The notes: a model not told the origin generated them from the sequence alone. A stretch of 12,608 bases of DNA from JALZDI01 sp036259355 (GCA_036259355.1 DATABY010000089.1:1-12608), one strand, 5' to 3'. Counted from the first letter of the stretch, positions 1 through 6,945 are shown. Translations and numbers: made by a program.

Positions 1-225
1 CCCGCCGTCGCCGCCACGCCGGCCGGCGGGCTGGCCGGGCTGGCCGGGCCCGCGTCGGCCACCGCCGCGGCCCATGGCCCGCGCGATGCTGCGTGCGAGG
101 TCGAGCCCAGCGGGGTCGTGCTCGACGTCGTACTCGGGGCCGTGCTCGGCGTCGTGCTCGGGGCCGTGCTCGGGGCCGGGGCCCGGATCGGGGGCCGGGA
201 GCCCGTCGCGGTGCTCACCGGACAC
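1..225 (-). CDS. dciA: DciA-like (DUF721) protein, N-terminal part, cut by window edge
   Basis: Partial gene of 75 codons that runs off the left edge of the window. The frame begins MSGEHRDGLPAPDPG and reaches DPAGLDLARSIARAMG, which resembles the start of the DUF721/DciA domain that follows recF in actinobacterial origin clusters; there it is known or proposed to help load the replicative helicase. I chose GTG at 223-225 because GGTGAGG lies about six bases upstream and the frame overlaps the recF stop codon, as expected for translational coupling. Residues about 18-40 are a low-complexity segment of four-residue repeats (GPEH, DAEH and variants), and the tail visible here is Gly/Arg/Pro-rich. 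The diagnostic globular part is mostly outside the window, so the family call rests on the short LDLARS motif and on position. Confidence 0.62.
   Translation of the reverse strand, partial: MSGEHRDGLPAPDPGPGPEHGPEHDAEHGPEYDVEHDPAGLDLARSIARAMGRGGGRRGPGQPGQPAGRRGGDGG
118..177. repeat. 12-bp tandem repeat inside dciA
   Basis: Five head-to-tail 12-bp units (plus-strand consensus GTGCTCGGGGCC with small changes) lie in the dciA frame. On the minus strand they encode a four-residue repeat (GPEH, GPEH, DAEH, GPEY, DVEH). It is probably a flexible acidic linker ahead of the DciA domain, grown by slippage. Confidence 0.75.
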
Positions 226-1432
226 GACGCACCTCACCGTCGGCCACGTCGTAGCGCGCCCCGGACAGCACCTCGGGCACGTCCTCGGGCACCGCCGCGG
301 TCACCAGCACCTGCTCGGCACCGGCCACCAGTCGCGCCAGCCGGGACCGACGGCTCGCGTCGAGCTCGGAGAACACGTCGTCGAGGATCAGCACCGGGTC
401 GTCACCGTCGGCGCGCAGCAGGTCGAACGACGCCAGCCGCAGCGCCAGCGCGAACGACCACGACTCGCCCTGGCTGGCGTAGCCCTTCGCCGGCAGCGGC
501 CCGATCGACAGCACCAGGTCGTCGCGATGCGGTCCCACCAGCGACACCCCGCGGTCGAGCTCGTCGCCGCGGCGCGCTGCGACCTCGGCCAGCAGGGCGG
601 CGGCCAGCGCCTCACGGCTCGACCCGTCCGCCGGCAGCTCGGCCGGCAGCGCGAACGACGGCTTGTAGGCGAGCGCGGCCTCCGTCCGTGCCGCGGTGTG
701 CCGCTGCCCCCCGAGGCTCTGCCCGCCCCCGTGCGCGGCGTCCGGGGCCGGCTCGTCGGCCACCCCCTGCGCCACCTCGGCGTACGCCTTGGCCACGTGC
801 GGACGCAACGCCTCCACCAGCGCCAGCCGGCCGGCCAGCAGCTCCGACCCGGTCCGCGCCAGATGCTCGTCCCAGGCCTCCAGCGTGGCCAGCTGGCCCG
901 CGCCGCCGCCCGACCTGCGAGCCGCACCGGCGGACTTCAGGAGCGAGTTGCGCTGCCGGAGGACGCGGTCGTAGTCCTGCCGGACGCCCGCGTAGCGCGG
1001 GGCTCGCGCGACCAGCAGGTCGTCGAGGAACCGCCGCCGCTCGGCCGGGTCGCCCTTGACCAGCGCCTGGTCGTCGGGGGAGAACAGCACGGTCCGTACC
1101 AGCCCGAGCAGCTCGCGGGTGCGGGGGAGCGGCGACTTGTTCAGCCGGGCGCGGTTGGCCTTGCCGGGCGTGATCTCGACCTCCGCGAGCGCCCGCCGGT
1201 CGTCACGCACGGCACCGACCCGCACGATCGCCCGCTCGGCGCCCAGCCGCACCAGCGGCTGGTCGCCGGCGACCCGGTGCGAGCGCAGCGTCGCGACGTA
1301 GTCGATGGCCTCGACCAAGTTGGTCTTGCCCTGACCGTTGGGCCCGACGAACGCCGTGACACCGGGCTCCAACGGCACCTCGGCGCCGGTGTAGGAGCGG
1401 AAGTCCAGCAACGACAGGTGCGTGACGTGCAC
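215..1432 (-). CDS. recF: DNA replication and repair protein RecF
   Basis: RecF is an SMC/ABC-type ATPase that binds DNA at single-strand gaps and works with RecO and RecR to load RecA. The 405-residue protein begins MHVTHLSLLDFRSY, typical of the family. It has a Walker A motif at residues 30-37 (GPNGQGKT), an ABC signature region near 319-329 (SQGESWSFAL), and Walker B plus D-loop at about 347-358 (VLILDDVFSELD). Its length is close to the usual 360-400. The segment near residues 240-265 (AAHGGGQSLGGQRHTAART) looks like a lineage-specific insertion. The start is GTG at 1430-1432 with no strong Shine-Dalgarno sequence; translation is probably coupled to gnd, whose stop lies 18 bases upstream. 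The stop overlaps the start of the next gene (dciA). Confidence 0.97.
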   Translation of the reverse strand: MHVTHLSLLDFRSYTGAEVPLEPGVTAFVGPNGQGKTNLVEAIDYVATLRSHRVAGDQPLVRLGAERAIVRVGAVRDDRRALAEVEITPGKANRARLNKSPLPRTRELLGLVRTVLFSPDDQALVKGDPAERRRFLDDLLVARAPRYAGVRQDYDRVLRQRNSLLKSAGAARRSGGGAGQLATLEAWDEHLARTGSELLAGRLALVEALRPHVAKAYAEVAQGVADEPAPDAAHGGGQSLGGQRHTAARTEAALAYKPSFALPAELPADGSSREALAAALLAEVAARRGDELDRGVSLVGPHRDDLVLSIGPLPAKGYASQGESWSFALALRLASFDLLRADGDDPVLILDDVFSELDASRRSRLARLVAGAEQVLVTAAVPEDVPEVLSGARYDVADGEVRRVR

Positions 1433-1450
1433 GGGTGGCCGCCGGTCGGG

Positions 1451-2344
1451 TCAGTCGGCCTTCGGGGGCGGCCCGGCCTTGATCGCGTGTCCGCCGAACT
1501 GCGCGCGCATCGCCGCGACCGCCTTCATCGCGACCGCGTCGTCTTGTCGGGAGGCGAACCGGGCGAACAGCGCGGACGCGATGGCCGGGGCGGGTACGGC
1601 GTGCTCGATCGCGGCCTCCACGGTCCACCGGCCTTCCCCGGAGTCCTCGGCGTAGCCGGCGACCTGGGAGAGGTGCGCGTCGTCGTCGAGGGCGGCGACC
1701 AGCAGGTCGAGCAGCCAGGACCGGATCACGGTGCCCTCGCGCCACGAGCGCAGCACCTCGGTGACGTTGTCGACCCGGTCGGCCGCCTCGAGCAACTCCC
1801 ACCCCTCGGCGTAGGACTGCATGACGGCGTACTCGATGCCGTTGTGCACCATCTTGGCGAAGTGCCCGGCGCCGACCTTGCCCGCGTGCACGAACCCGAA
1901 CTCGCCCGGCGGCTTCAGCGCGTCGAACGCCGGCTGCACCTTCGCGACGTCGTCGGCGTCGCCGCCGCACATCAGCGCGTAGCCGTTCTCCAGCCCCCAC
2001 ACGCCGCCGGACACGCCGCAGTCGACGTAGCCGATGCCCTGCTCGGCGAGCAGGTCGGCGTGGGTCTGGTCGTCGCTCCAGCGGGAGTTGCCGCCCTCGA
2101 CCACCACGTCGCCGCGCTCGAGCAGCCCGGCCAGCTCCTGGACCGTCGCGCGCGTCGGGTCACCGGAGGGCACCATCACCCACACCACGCGAGGCGTGGG
2201 CAGCTGTTTGACCAGCTCCTTGAGCGAGCCGACGTCGCTGACGTCGGGGTTGCGGTCGAAGCCCACGACGGTGTGGCCGCCGCGACGCAACCGCTCGCGC
2301 ATGTTGCCGCCCATCTTGCCCAGCCCGACCAGGCCGATATCCAT
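1451..2344 (-). CDS. gnd: 6-phosphogluconate dehydrogenase, decarboxylating (short type)
   Basis: Catalyses oxidative decarboxylation of 6-phosphogluconate to ribulose 5-phosphate in the pentose phosphate pathway, in the cytoplasm. The 297-residue protein is the short, roughly 300-residue type (GndA/YqeC-like), not the 470-residue form. Visible motifs are the Rossmann start (GLVGLGKMGGNM, residues 4-15), EGGNSRW with Asn86, the substrate motif VSGGVWGLENGY (111-122), and the catalytic segment HFAKMVHNGIEY with Lys164 and Glu171. Asp30 at the end of the second beta strand could favour NAD over NADP, but this is inference. The ATG start has AAGGGA seven bases upstream. It lies in the dnaA-dnaN-gnd-recF run, 62 bp after dnaN. 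Its presence there is common in actinobacteria and says nothing about a replication role. Confidence 0.96.
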   Translation of the reverse strand: MDIGLVGLGKMGGNMRERLRRGGHTVVGFDRNPDVSDVGSLKELVKQLPTPRVVWVMVPSGDPTRATVQELAGLLERGDVVVEGGNSRWSDDQTHADLLAEQGIGYVDCGVSGGVWGLENGYALMCGGDADDVAKVQPAFDALKPPGEFGFVHAGKVGAGHFAKMVHNGIEYAVMQSYAEGWELLEAADRVDNVTEVLRSWREGTVIRSWLLDLLVAALDDDAHLSQVAGYAEDSGEGRWTVEAAIEHAVPAPAIASALFARFASRQDDAVAMKAVAAMRAQFGGHAIKAGPPPKAD

Positions 2345-2406
2345 GTGCGATCCCTTCTCGTCGACGGTCGCCGTACGACGCGCGGGCGCCGGCGTCGGCT
2401 TGCGGC

Positions 2407-3549
2407 TCAGCCCTGCAGACGCACCGGCATCAGCAGGTAACGGAAATCCATGTCGGGCTCGGCGTCGAGGTCGGCGGCACCGGCGAGCGCGGCCGGGCGC
2501 GTCGGCTGGGTGAACGCCAAGTGGGCCACCGGTGCGTCGATCGCGCCGAGCCCGTCGAGCAGGTAGGTGGGGTTGAACCCGATGGCGATGTCGTCGCCGT
2601 TGACGGTGGCCTCCAGCGACTCCGACGCCTGTGCCTCGTCGCCGCTGCCGGCCTCCAGCGTCACCATGCCCTCGGTGAAGGCGAGCCGGACCGGCGTGTT
2701 GCGCTCGGCCACCAGCGAGACACGCTTGACCGCCTCGATGAGGGCGGCAGTGTGCACCCGTGCCACGGTGCTGGACTCGCTGGGGAACAGCGACCGCACC
2801 TTGGGGAACTCACCGTCGAGCAAGCGCGTGGTGGTGCGGCGGCTGCCGCCGGCCGTCTGGCCCTCGAAGCCGATGATGCCCTCGCCGGCTCCACTGGAGG
2901 CGAGCGCGATCGTGACGTCGGTGCCGGAGGTGAACGCCTTCGCGGTGTCGGCCAGCACCTTCGCGGGCACGAGCGCGGTCGCCGTCAGGTCGGGCTGGCC
3001 GGGGTTCCACTCCAGCTCACGCAGGCTCAGCCGGTAGCGGTCGGTGGCCATCAGCGCGATCCCGGACCCGTCGATCTCCAGCCGTACGCCGGTCAGCACC
3101 GGCAGCATGTCGTCGCGCCCCGCCGCGGTGACGGCCTGGCCGACCGCGTGCGCGAAGGCGCCGCTGGACACCGTGCCGGAGGCGGTCGGCATGTCGGGCA
3201 GCGTGGGGTAGTCGTCGACCGGCAACGTCTGCAGGCTGAACCGGGCGCTGCCGCAGGTCAGCGACACCTTGGCGCCGTCGGTGGCGAACTCGGCCGGCTT
3301 GGCCGGCAGGCTGCGGCAGATGTCGGCGAGCAGCCGGCCCGACACCAGCGCCCGCCCCTCGTCGGCGACCTCGGCCGGAACCGTGACGCGCGCCGAGGTC
3401 TCGTAGTCGAAGCTGGAGAGCACCAGGCCCTGCTCGGCGGTCTCGATCAGCAGACCGGCGAGCACCGGGACGCTGGGACGCACGGGCAGGCTGTGCGCGG
3501 CCCACGCCACCGCCTCGGCGAGTGCGTCGCGCTCAACGCGGAACTTCAC
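2407..3549 (-). CDS. dnaN: DNA polymerase III subunit beta (sliding clamp)
   Basis: The beta clamp is a ring-shaped dimer that encircles DNA and tethers DNA polymerase III and repair proteins. The 380-residue protein starts VKFRVERDALAEAVAWAAHSLPVRPSVPVLAGLL, the usual start of domain 1. It has the three-domain length of the family and ends in YLLMPVRLQG, matching the conserved C-terminal MPxRL of the partner-binding pocket. The frame stays open further upstream to 3651, but I place the start at GTG 3547-3549 because AGGGAGG sits nine bases before it and the clamp homology begins exactly there. It is the second gene of the dnaA-dnaN-gnd-recF series; the 445-bp gap before it holds the origin, so it may have its own promoter. 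I could not defend a specific promoter hexamer pair. Confidence 0.97.
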   Translation of the reverse strand: MKFRVERDALAEAVAWAAHSLPVRPSVPVLAGLLIETAEQGLVLSSFDYETSARVTVPAEVADEGRALVSGRLLADICRSLPAKPAEFATDGAKVSLTCGSARFSLQTLPVDDYPTLPDMPTASGTVSSGAFAHAVGQAVTAAGRDDMLPVLTGVRLEIDGSGIALMATDRYRLSLRELEWNPGQPDLTATALVPAKVLADTAKAFTSGTDVTIALASSGAGEGIIGFEGQTAGGSRRTTTRLLDGEFPKVRSLFPSESSTVARVHTAALIEAVKRVSLVAERNTPVRLAFTEGMVTLEAGSGDEAQASESLEATVNGDDIAIGFNPTYLLDGLGAIDAPVAHLAFTQPTRPAALAGAADLDAEPDMDFRYLLMPVRLQG

Positions 3550-3994
3550 GACTGACGGCCTCCCTGGTCTGCGGCGGGTCTGCATGCGCACGAGCGCGAG
3601 GGGTAACGGATGACAGAACTCGTACCTGCACCCTGACCGGAATCCTGCCATGTGGCGGGGACCACGCGTAGGTGCGGTGGTGTTATCCCCAGGGGGTGGC
3701 GTGGGGAGAAGTTGGTGGGGATGGATACCTGTCTAGGTCCCGTCAGGGGCGTAGCAACGGTGGACGCTGGGGACAAACGACGTCTGCGCAGGTCAGCGCG
3801 CTTTTCGGCGTACACATCGGCTGTGGAGGCGGCGACCCGTGCCCGGCCGGCGCGGTGGACGCGAACCGGGGCTGTGCGGGGACGGCCGGGGTTGTCCACA
3901 GCCGGTCCCCGGTGATGCTCCACAGATCCACAGGGGTTTCCACAGGGTGTGGGAAGAGGTTGCGCCGTTGTAACCCGGTGCCCGGGACGGGCCG
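3550..3994. other. oriC: oriC candidate: dnaA-dnaN intergenic region
   Basis: This 445-bp gene-free stretch lies between dnaN and dnaA, the place where the origin lies in Streptomyces and Mycobacterium. It contains a perfect actinobacterial DnaA box, TTGTCCACA (3892-3900), followed in the same orientation by TGCTCCACA (3916-3924), AGATCCACA (3924-3932) and GTTTCCACA (3936-3944). Weaker candidates are TTATCCCCA (3683-3691), TGGGGACAA (3768-3776, opposite strand) and TGTGGAGGC (3822-3830, opposite strand). I see no strongly AT-rich unwinding element; the least GC-rich part is roughly 3600-3690. The role is inferred from box content and gene context. Confidence 0.85.
3892..3944 (+). promoter_or_regulatory. 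DnaA-box cluster in oriC
   Basis: Four DnaA-box-like 9-mers in one orientation occupy 53 bp: TTGTCCACA (exact consensus), TGCTCCACA, AGATCCACA and GTTTCCACA. All share the TCCACA core. The second and third overlap by one base, and the last starts four bases after the third ends. This is the densest box cluster in the window and the likely core of DnaA assembly. Confidence 0.85.
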
Positions 3995-5596
3995 TCACGA
4001 CTGGCGCGCCTGCTGCTTGATCCGGTTGGTCAGCTCGGTGACCTGGTTGTAGACGCTGCGGCGTTCGGCCATCAGCTGGCGGATCTTGCGGTCGGCGTGC
4101 ATGACCGTGGTGTGGTCGCGGCCGCCGAACTGCTGGCCGATCTTGGGCAGGCTCAGCTCGGTGAGCTCGCGGCACAGGTACATCGCGATCTGCCGGGCGG
4201 TGACCAGCAGCCGGCTGCGGCTCTGACCGCACAGGTCGTCGATGGACAGCCCGAAGTACGCCGAGGTCTGCGCGATGATCACGCCGGCGCTGATCTCGGG
4301 CTCGCCGCCCTCGGGGATCAGGTCCTTGAGGACGATCTCGGCGAGCGTGAGGTCGACCTCCTGCCGGTTGAGACTGGCGAACGCGGTGACCCGGATCAGC
4401 GCACCCTCGAGCTCGCGGATGTTGGTCTGGATCTTGCTGGCGATGAACTCCAGGACCTCCGGTGGCGCGGTGAGCCGCTCGGTGGCGGCCTTCTTGCGCA
4501 GGATCGCGATGCGGGTCTCGAGGTCGGGCGGCTGTACGTCGGTGATCAGCCCCCACTCGAACCGGTTGCGCAGGCGGTTCTCCAGCGCCTCGAGCCGCTT
4601 GGGCGGCCGGTCGGAGGTGATCACGATCTGCTTGTTGGCGTTGTGCAGCGTGTTGAACGTGTGGAAGAACTCTTCCTGGGTCTGGATCTTGCCTTCCAGG
4701 AACTGGATGTCGTCGATCAGCAGCACGTCGACGTCGCGGTAGCGACGCTGGAACGACGCGGCCCGGTCGTCGCGGATCGCGTTGATGAAGTCGTTGGTGA
4801 ACTCCTCGCTGGACACGTAGCGCACCCGGGCACCGGCGAACAGGCTGCGCACGTAGTGGCCGATCGCGTGCAGCATGTGGGTCTTGCCCAGCCCGGAGTC
4901 GCCGTAGATGAGCAGGGGGTTGTAGGCCCGGCCCGGTGCCTCGGCGACGGCGACGGCGGCCGCGTGCGCGAACCGGTTAGACGCACCGATGACGAACGAC
5001 TCGAAGATGTACTTGGGGTTGAGCCGCGTCTCGGCGACCGCCTGGGTGGGGGTGCCCACCGACGGCGTGGGGGGTCCGGGGAAGGTCGGCGCCGGCCCGG
5101 GCTCGGTGCTCAGCCCGGACAGGCCGGGCGCGGTCGGCTCGACCGGTGGAGGCGCGACGCCCATCGCGCTCCGCTCCCGCTCGAGGCGCGACATATCGCC
5201 CTGCCGATTTGTCGACATGTCGCCCTGTGGATCTGTGGAGTTGTCTGTGGACATCGCGCCGTCGTCCATCCCGCGACGGGGGACGCCGCCGAACGCGTCG
5301 CCGTCCTCGCTCGGCAGGCTCGGGTCGACGGTGACCGCCAGGTGCACCGCGCGACCCAGCGACTCGCTGAGCGCGTCCTCGAGGCGGGGCCGCAGCCGGC
5401 TCTCGAGCTGCGAGCGGGTGAAGTCGTCGGCCACGGCCACGATCGCGGTGCTCTCGTGCAGCGTGACCGGCCGGCTGGCCGTGAGCCAGGCGCGCTGGCT
5501 CGCAGGAAGGTCGTCGATCAGCCGCTGCCACAACGGGCCGAGCTCGTCGGCCTGCTCCGTGGTCTCGGTGACGGACTCGACGGTCGGATCACTCAC
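3995..5596 (-). CDS. dnaA: Chromosomal replication initiator protein DnaA
   Basis: DnaA binds DnaA boxes, oligomerises with ATP, melts the origin and helps bring in the helicase. The 533-residue protein shows domain I (about 17-95), a long Pro/Ser/Gly-rich domain II linker (about 95-190), the AAA+ domain III with Walker A GDSGLGKT (232-239), Walker B LLIDD (Asp295-Asp296), sensor 1 TSDRPP (327-332), a putative arginine finger Arg345 and sensor 2 NIRELEGAL near Arg394, then domain IV with the DNA-binding signature GGRDHTTVMHA (491-501). I chose GTG 5594-5596 (VSDPTVES) because GGGGGAA precedes it and domain I starts soon after; the open frame extends to 5698 without homology. The linker contains a short peptide repeat (QGDMS twice) encoded by DNA rich in DnaA-box-like sequence. 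DnaA boxes upstream suggest autoregulation. Confidence 0.98.
   Translation of the reverse strand: MSDPTVESVTETTEQADELGPLWQRLIDDLPASQRAWLTASRPVTLHESTAIVAVADDFTRSQLESRLRPRLEDALSESLGRAVHLAVTVDPSLPSEDGDAFGGVPRRGMDDGAMSTDNSTDPQGDMSTNRQGDMSRLERERSAMGVAPPPVEPTAPGLSGLSTEPGPAPTFPGPPTPSVGTPTQAVAETRLNPKYIFESFVIGASNRFAHAAAVAVAEAPGRAYNPLLIYGDSGLGKTHMLHAIGHYVRSLFAGARVRYVSSEEFTNDFINAIRDDRAASFQRRYRDVDVLLIDDIQFLEGKIQTQEEFFHTFNTLHNANKQIVITSDRPPKRLEALENRLRNRFEWGLITDVQPPDLETRIAILRKKAATERLTAPPEVLEFIASKIQTNIRELEGALIRVTAFASLNRQEVDLTLAEIVLKDLIPEGGEPEISAGVIIAQTSAYFGLSIDDLCGQSRSRLLVTARQIAMYLCRELTELSLPKIGQQFGGRDHTTVMHADRKIRQLMAERRSVYNQVTELTNRIKQQARQS
5190..5254 (+). promoter_or_regulatory. DnaA-box-like cluster inside dnaA (domain II coding region)
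   Basis: Within the dnaA frame, three box-like 9-mers lie close together on the plus strand: TGTGGATCT (5226-5234), TGTGGAGTT (5234-5242) and TGTGGACAT (5246-5254; reverse complement ATGTCCACA, one mismatch to TTGTCCACA). Just beside them is a direct repeat, GACATATCGCCCTG (5190-5203) and GACATGTCGCCCTG (5214-5227), spaced 24 bp. The codons used here (ACA, AAT, CCA) are unusual for so GC-rich a gene. Binding by DnaA is an inference. Confidence 0.5.
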
Positions 5597-5667
5597 GCGG
5601 TTCCCCCGTTCAAAGCGGCACGGCGACGCCGTCGGCACCGCCGCACACGAAGTTGTGCGACACAAGC

Positions 5668-5688
5668 GTGTCCACAGCGTTTTCCACA
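5668..5688 (+). promoter_or_regulatory. Pair of DnaA boxes upstream of dnaA
   Basis: GTGTCCACA (5668-5676) and TTTTCCACA (5680-5688) are in the same orientation, three bases apart, about 70-90 bp before the dnaA start. They are well placed for DnaA to repress or tune its own gene, as known for dnaA promoters in other bacteria. The first box overlaps the inverted repeat GACAC-N4-GTGTC. Confidence 0.65.
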
Positions 5689-5877
5689 TCTTGTGCAATC
5701 ACGCCCGGGAGCGGTATAAAGCGCGCCGCCCCCCACCTTCGGGCCAGCCGGAGTAGTCCAGATGGCGTGTCGTCCCTCAGCCCGGATGGCCTACGGCACC
5801 GCTCTCGCTCGGGATAAGCGGGGAGAAATCGGGCCATGAGACCCCTTCTGGGTGCGACGGGCCGGGGCACGAGCACT

Positions 5878-5886
5878 TGTGGATAA
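5878..5886 (-). promoter_or_regulatory. Perfect DnaA box TTATCCACA
   Basis: TGTGGATAA on the plus strand is the exact reverse complement of the high-affinity TTATCCACA box. It stands about 290 bp upstream of dnaA, with another near-match, TCGTCCACA, at 5927-5935 on the opposite strand. Confidence 0.7.
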
Positions 5887-5963
5887 GGCGTGACGCTAAC
5901 AAGGTCGTCAGAGCGGCGGCAACCCGTCGTCCACAGGCATTTCGGCGTAGTCCGCCGCCCGGT

Positions 5964-5992
5964 TTGACCGCCGTTCGCGCCCCCCGTACCGT
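5964..5992 (+). promoter_or_regulatory. Candidate rpmH-operon promoter
   Basis: TTGACC (5964-5969) is followed after 17 bases by TACCGT (5987-5992), which fits the actinobacterial TANNNT pattern for a housekeeping sigma factor. Transcription would begin near 5999, giving a leader of about 135 bases before rpmH. A perfect inverted repeat GTCGAG-N4-CTCGAC (5999-6014) would lie at the very start of the transcript. The pattern is seen in the sequence; its function is inference. Confidence 0.45.
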
Positions 5993-6133
5993 GGTGCGGT
6001 CGAGCGTCCTCGACGGGTGCCGCATGTCCACGGAAACTCTGCTGCAGGGTGCAACCTGTCCGCGGATGAGCGGTGGTCGTCGGGGCGCCACTGCCACTTG
6101 TCGAATCCTCGTCGATGACCAGGGAGCACTCCC

Positions 6134-6271
6134 GTGAGCAAGCGGACCTTCCAGCCCAACAACCGCCGCCGGCACAAGAAGCACGGCTTCCGGCTGCGGA
6201 TGCGCACCCGCGCCGGGCGCGCCATCCTGTCGAACCGGCGCGGCAAGGGCCGCCAGCGCCTCGCGGCCTGA
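6134..6271 (+). CDS. rpmH: 50S ribosomal protein L34
   Basis: L34 is a small, very basic protein of the large ribosomal subunit. The frame from GTG 6134 to TGA 6269-6271 gives 45 residues, beginning MSKRTFQPNNRRRHKKHGFR and ending in GKGRQRLAA. That is the full conserved L34 sequence, including the KRTFQPN start and the central HGFRxRMRTRAGR motif. AGGGAG lies seven bases before the GTG. It is the first gene of the rightward set and is followed after 27 bp by rnpA, a near-universal bacterial pairing that matches ribosome supply with tRNA processing. Confidence 0.98.
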   Translation: MSKRTFQPNNRRRHKKHGFRLRMRTRAGRAILSNRRGKGRQRLAA

Positions 6272-6298
6272 CCACCCTCCCGCACCGTCGCGCCCGCG

Positions 6299-6649
6299 TT
6301 GCTGTCGTCGGTCCACCGGCTGCGGCGTAGCGCGGACTTCACTGCCGTCGTACGCAGGGGGCGCCGAGCCGGTCGCTCCACCCTGGTGGTGCATCTGCAC
6401 CTCACCGATGAGGCGGTGCCCGCGCGCTGCGGGTTCGTGGTGAGCAAGGCCGTAGGATCTGCAGCAGTGCGCAACACCGTCAAGCGCCGTCTACGCCACC
6501 TGATGCGGGAGAAGATGCCGCAGCTTCCCGAGGGCAGCATGCTCGTGGTCCGGGCGCTGCCCGCCGCCGCCCATGCGGACTCGCCTGCCCTGGACGCGGA
6601 TCTGGACAGCGCCGTGCGCCGGCTGCTGCGCCGCGGTGGTGGACGATGA
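6299..6649 (+). CDS. rnpA: Ribonuclease P protein component
   Basis: RnpA is the protein subunit of RNase P; together with the catalytic RNA it trims the 5' leader of precursor tRNAs. The 116-residue protein begins LSSVHRLRRSADF, matching the family start, and carries the RNA-binding motif RNTVKRRLR (58-66), a variant of the common RNRxKRRLR. The start is taken as TTG 6299-6301; no ATG or GTG fits and no clear Shine-Dalgarno sequence is present, so the exact start is less sure than the gene. The stop overlaps the yidD start by four bases (ATGA), indicating coupled translation. Confidence 0.95.
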   Translation: MLSSVHRLRRSADFTAVVRRGRRAGRSTLVVHLHLTDEAVPARCGFVVSKAVGSAAVRNTVKRRLRHLMREKMPQLPEGSMLVVRALPAAAHADSPALDADLDSAVRRLLRRGGGR

Positions 6650-6945
6650 AGTATGTGCTGATCGGCCTGTTACGCGTGTACCGCGCGCTGATCAGCCCGC
6701 TGTACGGCCAGGTGTGCCGCTACCACCCGTCCTGCTCGGCGTACGCGCTGGAGGCCGTCACCGAGCACGGTGCGCTGCGCGGGAGCTGGCTGGCCGTCCG
6801 CCGCCTTGCGCGCTGCCATCCGTGGGCCGCGGGCGGCTACGACCCCGTGCCGCGTCGCGAGGCGGAGGTTTCACAGCCTTCACAAGATTCTGAACATTCG
6901 CAGCATTCGGGCGCGATCGGCGCCCCGACCGGTCGAGGTGCCTGA
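6646..6945 (+). CDS. yidD: Membrane protein insertion efficiency factor YidD
   Basis: YidD is a small membrane-associated protein thought to help YidC insert inner-membrane proteins. The 99-residue product has an N-terminal amphipathic or hydrophobic segment and the hallmark block YGQVCRYHPSCSAYALEAVTEHG (residues 20-42), then RLARCHPWAAGGYDPVP (53-69), with conserved Cys24, Cys30 and Cys57. The family core ends near residue 69. The remaining 30 residues are a Ser/Gln/His/Glu-rich tail encoded by DNA of visibly lower GC than its surroundings (about 6868-6910). The start overlaps the rnpA stop, and the stop directly abuts the yidC start. Confidence 0.96.
   Translation: MKYVLIGLLRVYRALISPLYGQVCRYHPSCSAYALEAVTEHGALRGSWLAVRRLARCHPWAAGGYDPVPRREAEVSQPSQDSEHSQHSGAIGAPTGRGA

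Larger units (their letters stand above)
5597..6133. other. dnaA-rpmH intergenic region with DnaA boxes and divergent promoters
   Basis: This 537-bp gene-free stretch separates the two divergent gene sets. It holds four DnaA-box-like sites: GTGTCCACA (5668-5676), TTTTCCACA (5680-5688), TGTGGATAA (5878-5886, an exact TTATCCACA on the minus strand) and TCGTCCACA (5927-5935). It also contains a candidate rpmH promoter near 5964-5992 and two small inverted repeats next to dnaA (CGCACA/TGTGCG at 5642-5659; GACAC/GTGTC at 5659-5672). The dnaA promoter must lie here, but no convincing hexamer pair is visible on the minus strand. Reading frames seen here do not resemble proteins. Confidence 0.75.

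Noticed and set aside
74..2440. A 788-codon plus-strand open frame opposite recF and gnd
   Set aside because: It is antisense to two clear genes, composed of Arg/Gly/His-rich low-information sequence, and arises from strong third-position GC bias.
3550..3651. Longer dnaN reading to 3651
   Set aside because: The extra residues have no clamp homology, and a good Shine-Dalgarno sequence precedes GTG 3549.
3691..3724. G-rich stretch in oriC (runs of four to five G) as a G-quadruplex
   Set aside because: Only three runs of at least three G occur within a usable distance, so the usual four-run pattern is not met.
4097..5719. A 540-codon plus-strand open frame opposite dnaA
   Set aside because: Antisense shadow of dnaA with no recognisable domain; typical of high-GC coding DNA.
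5711..5719. TATAAA-like stretch as a plus-strand -10 box
   Set aside because: No matching -35 element at proper distance and no gene nearby on that strand for 400 bp; a role in the dnaA promoter on the other strand could not be supported either.
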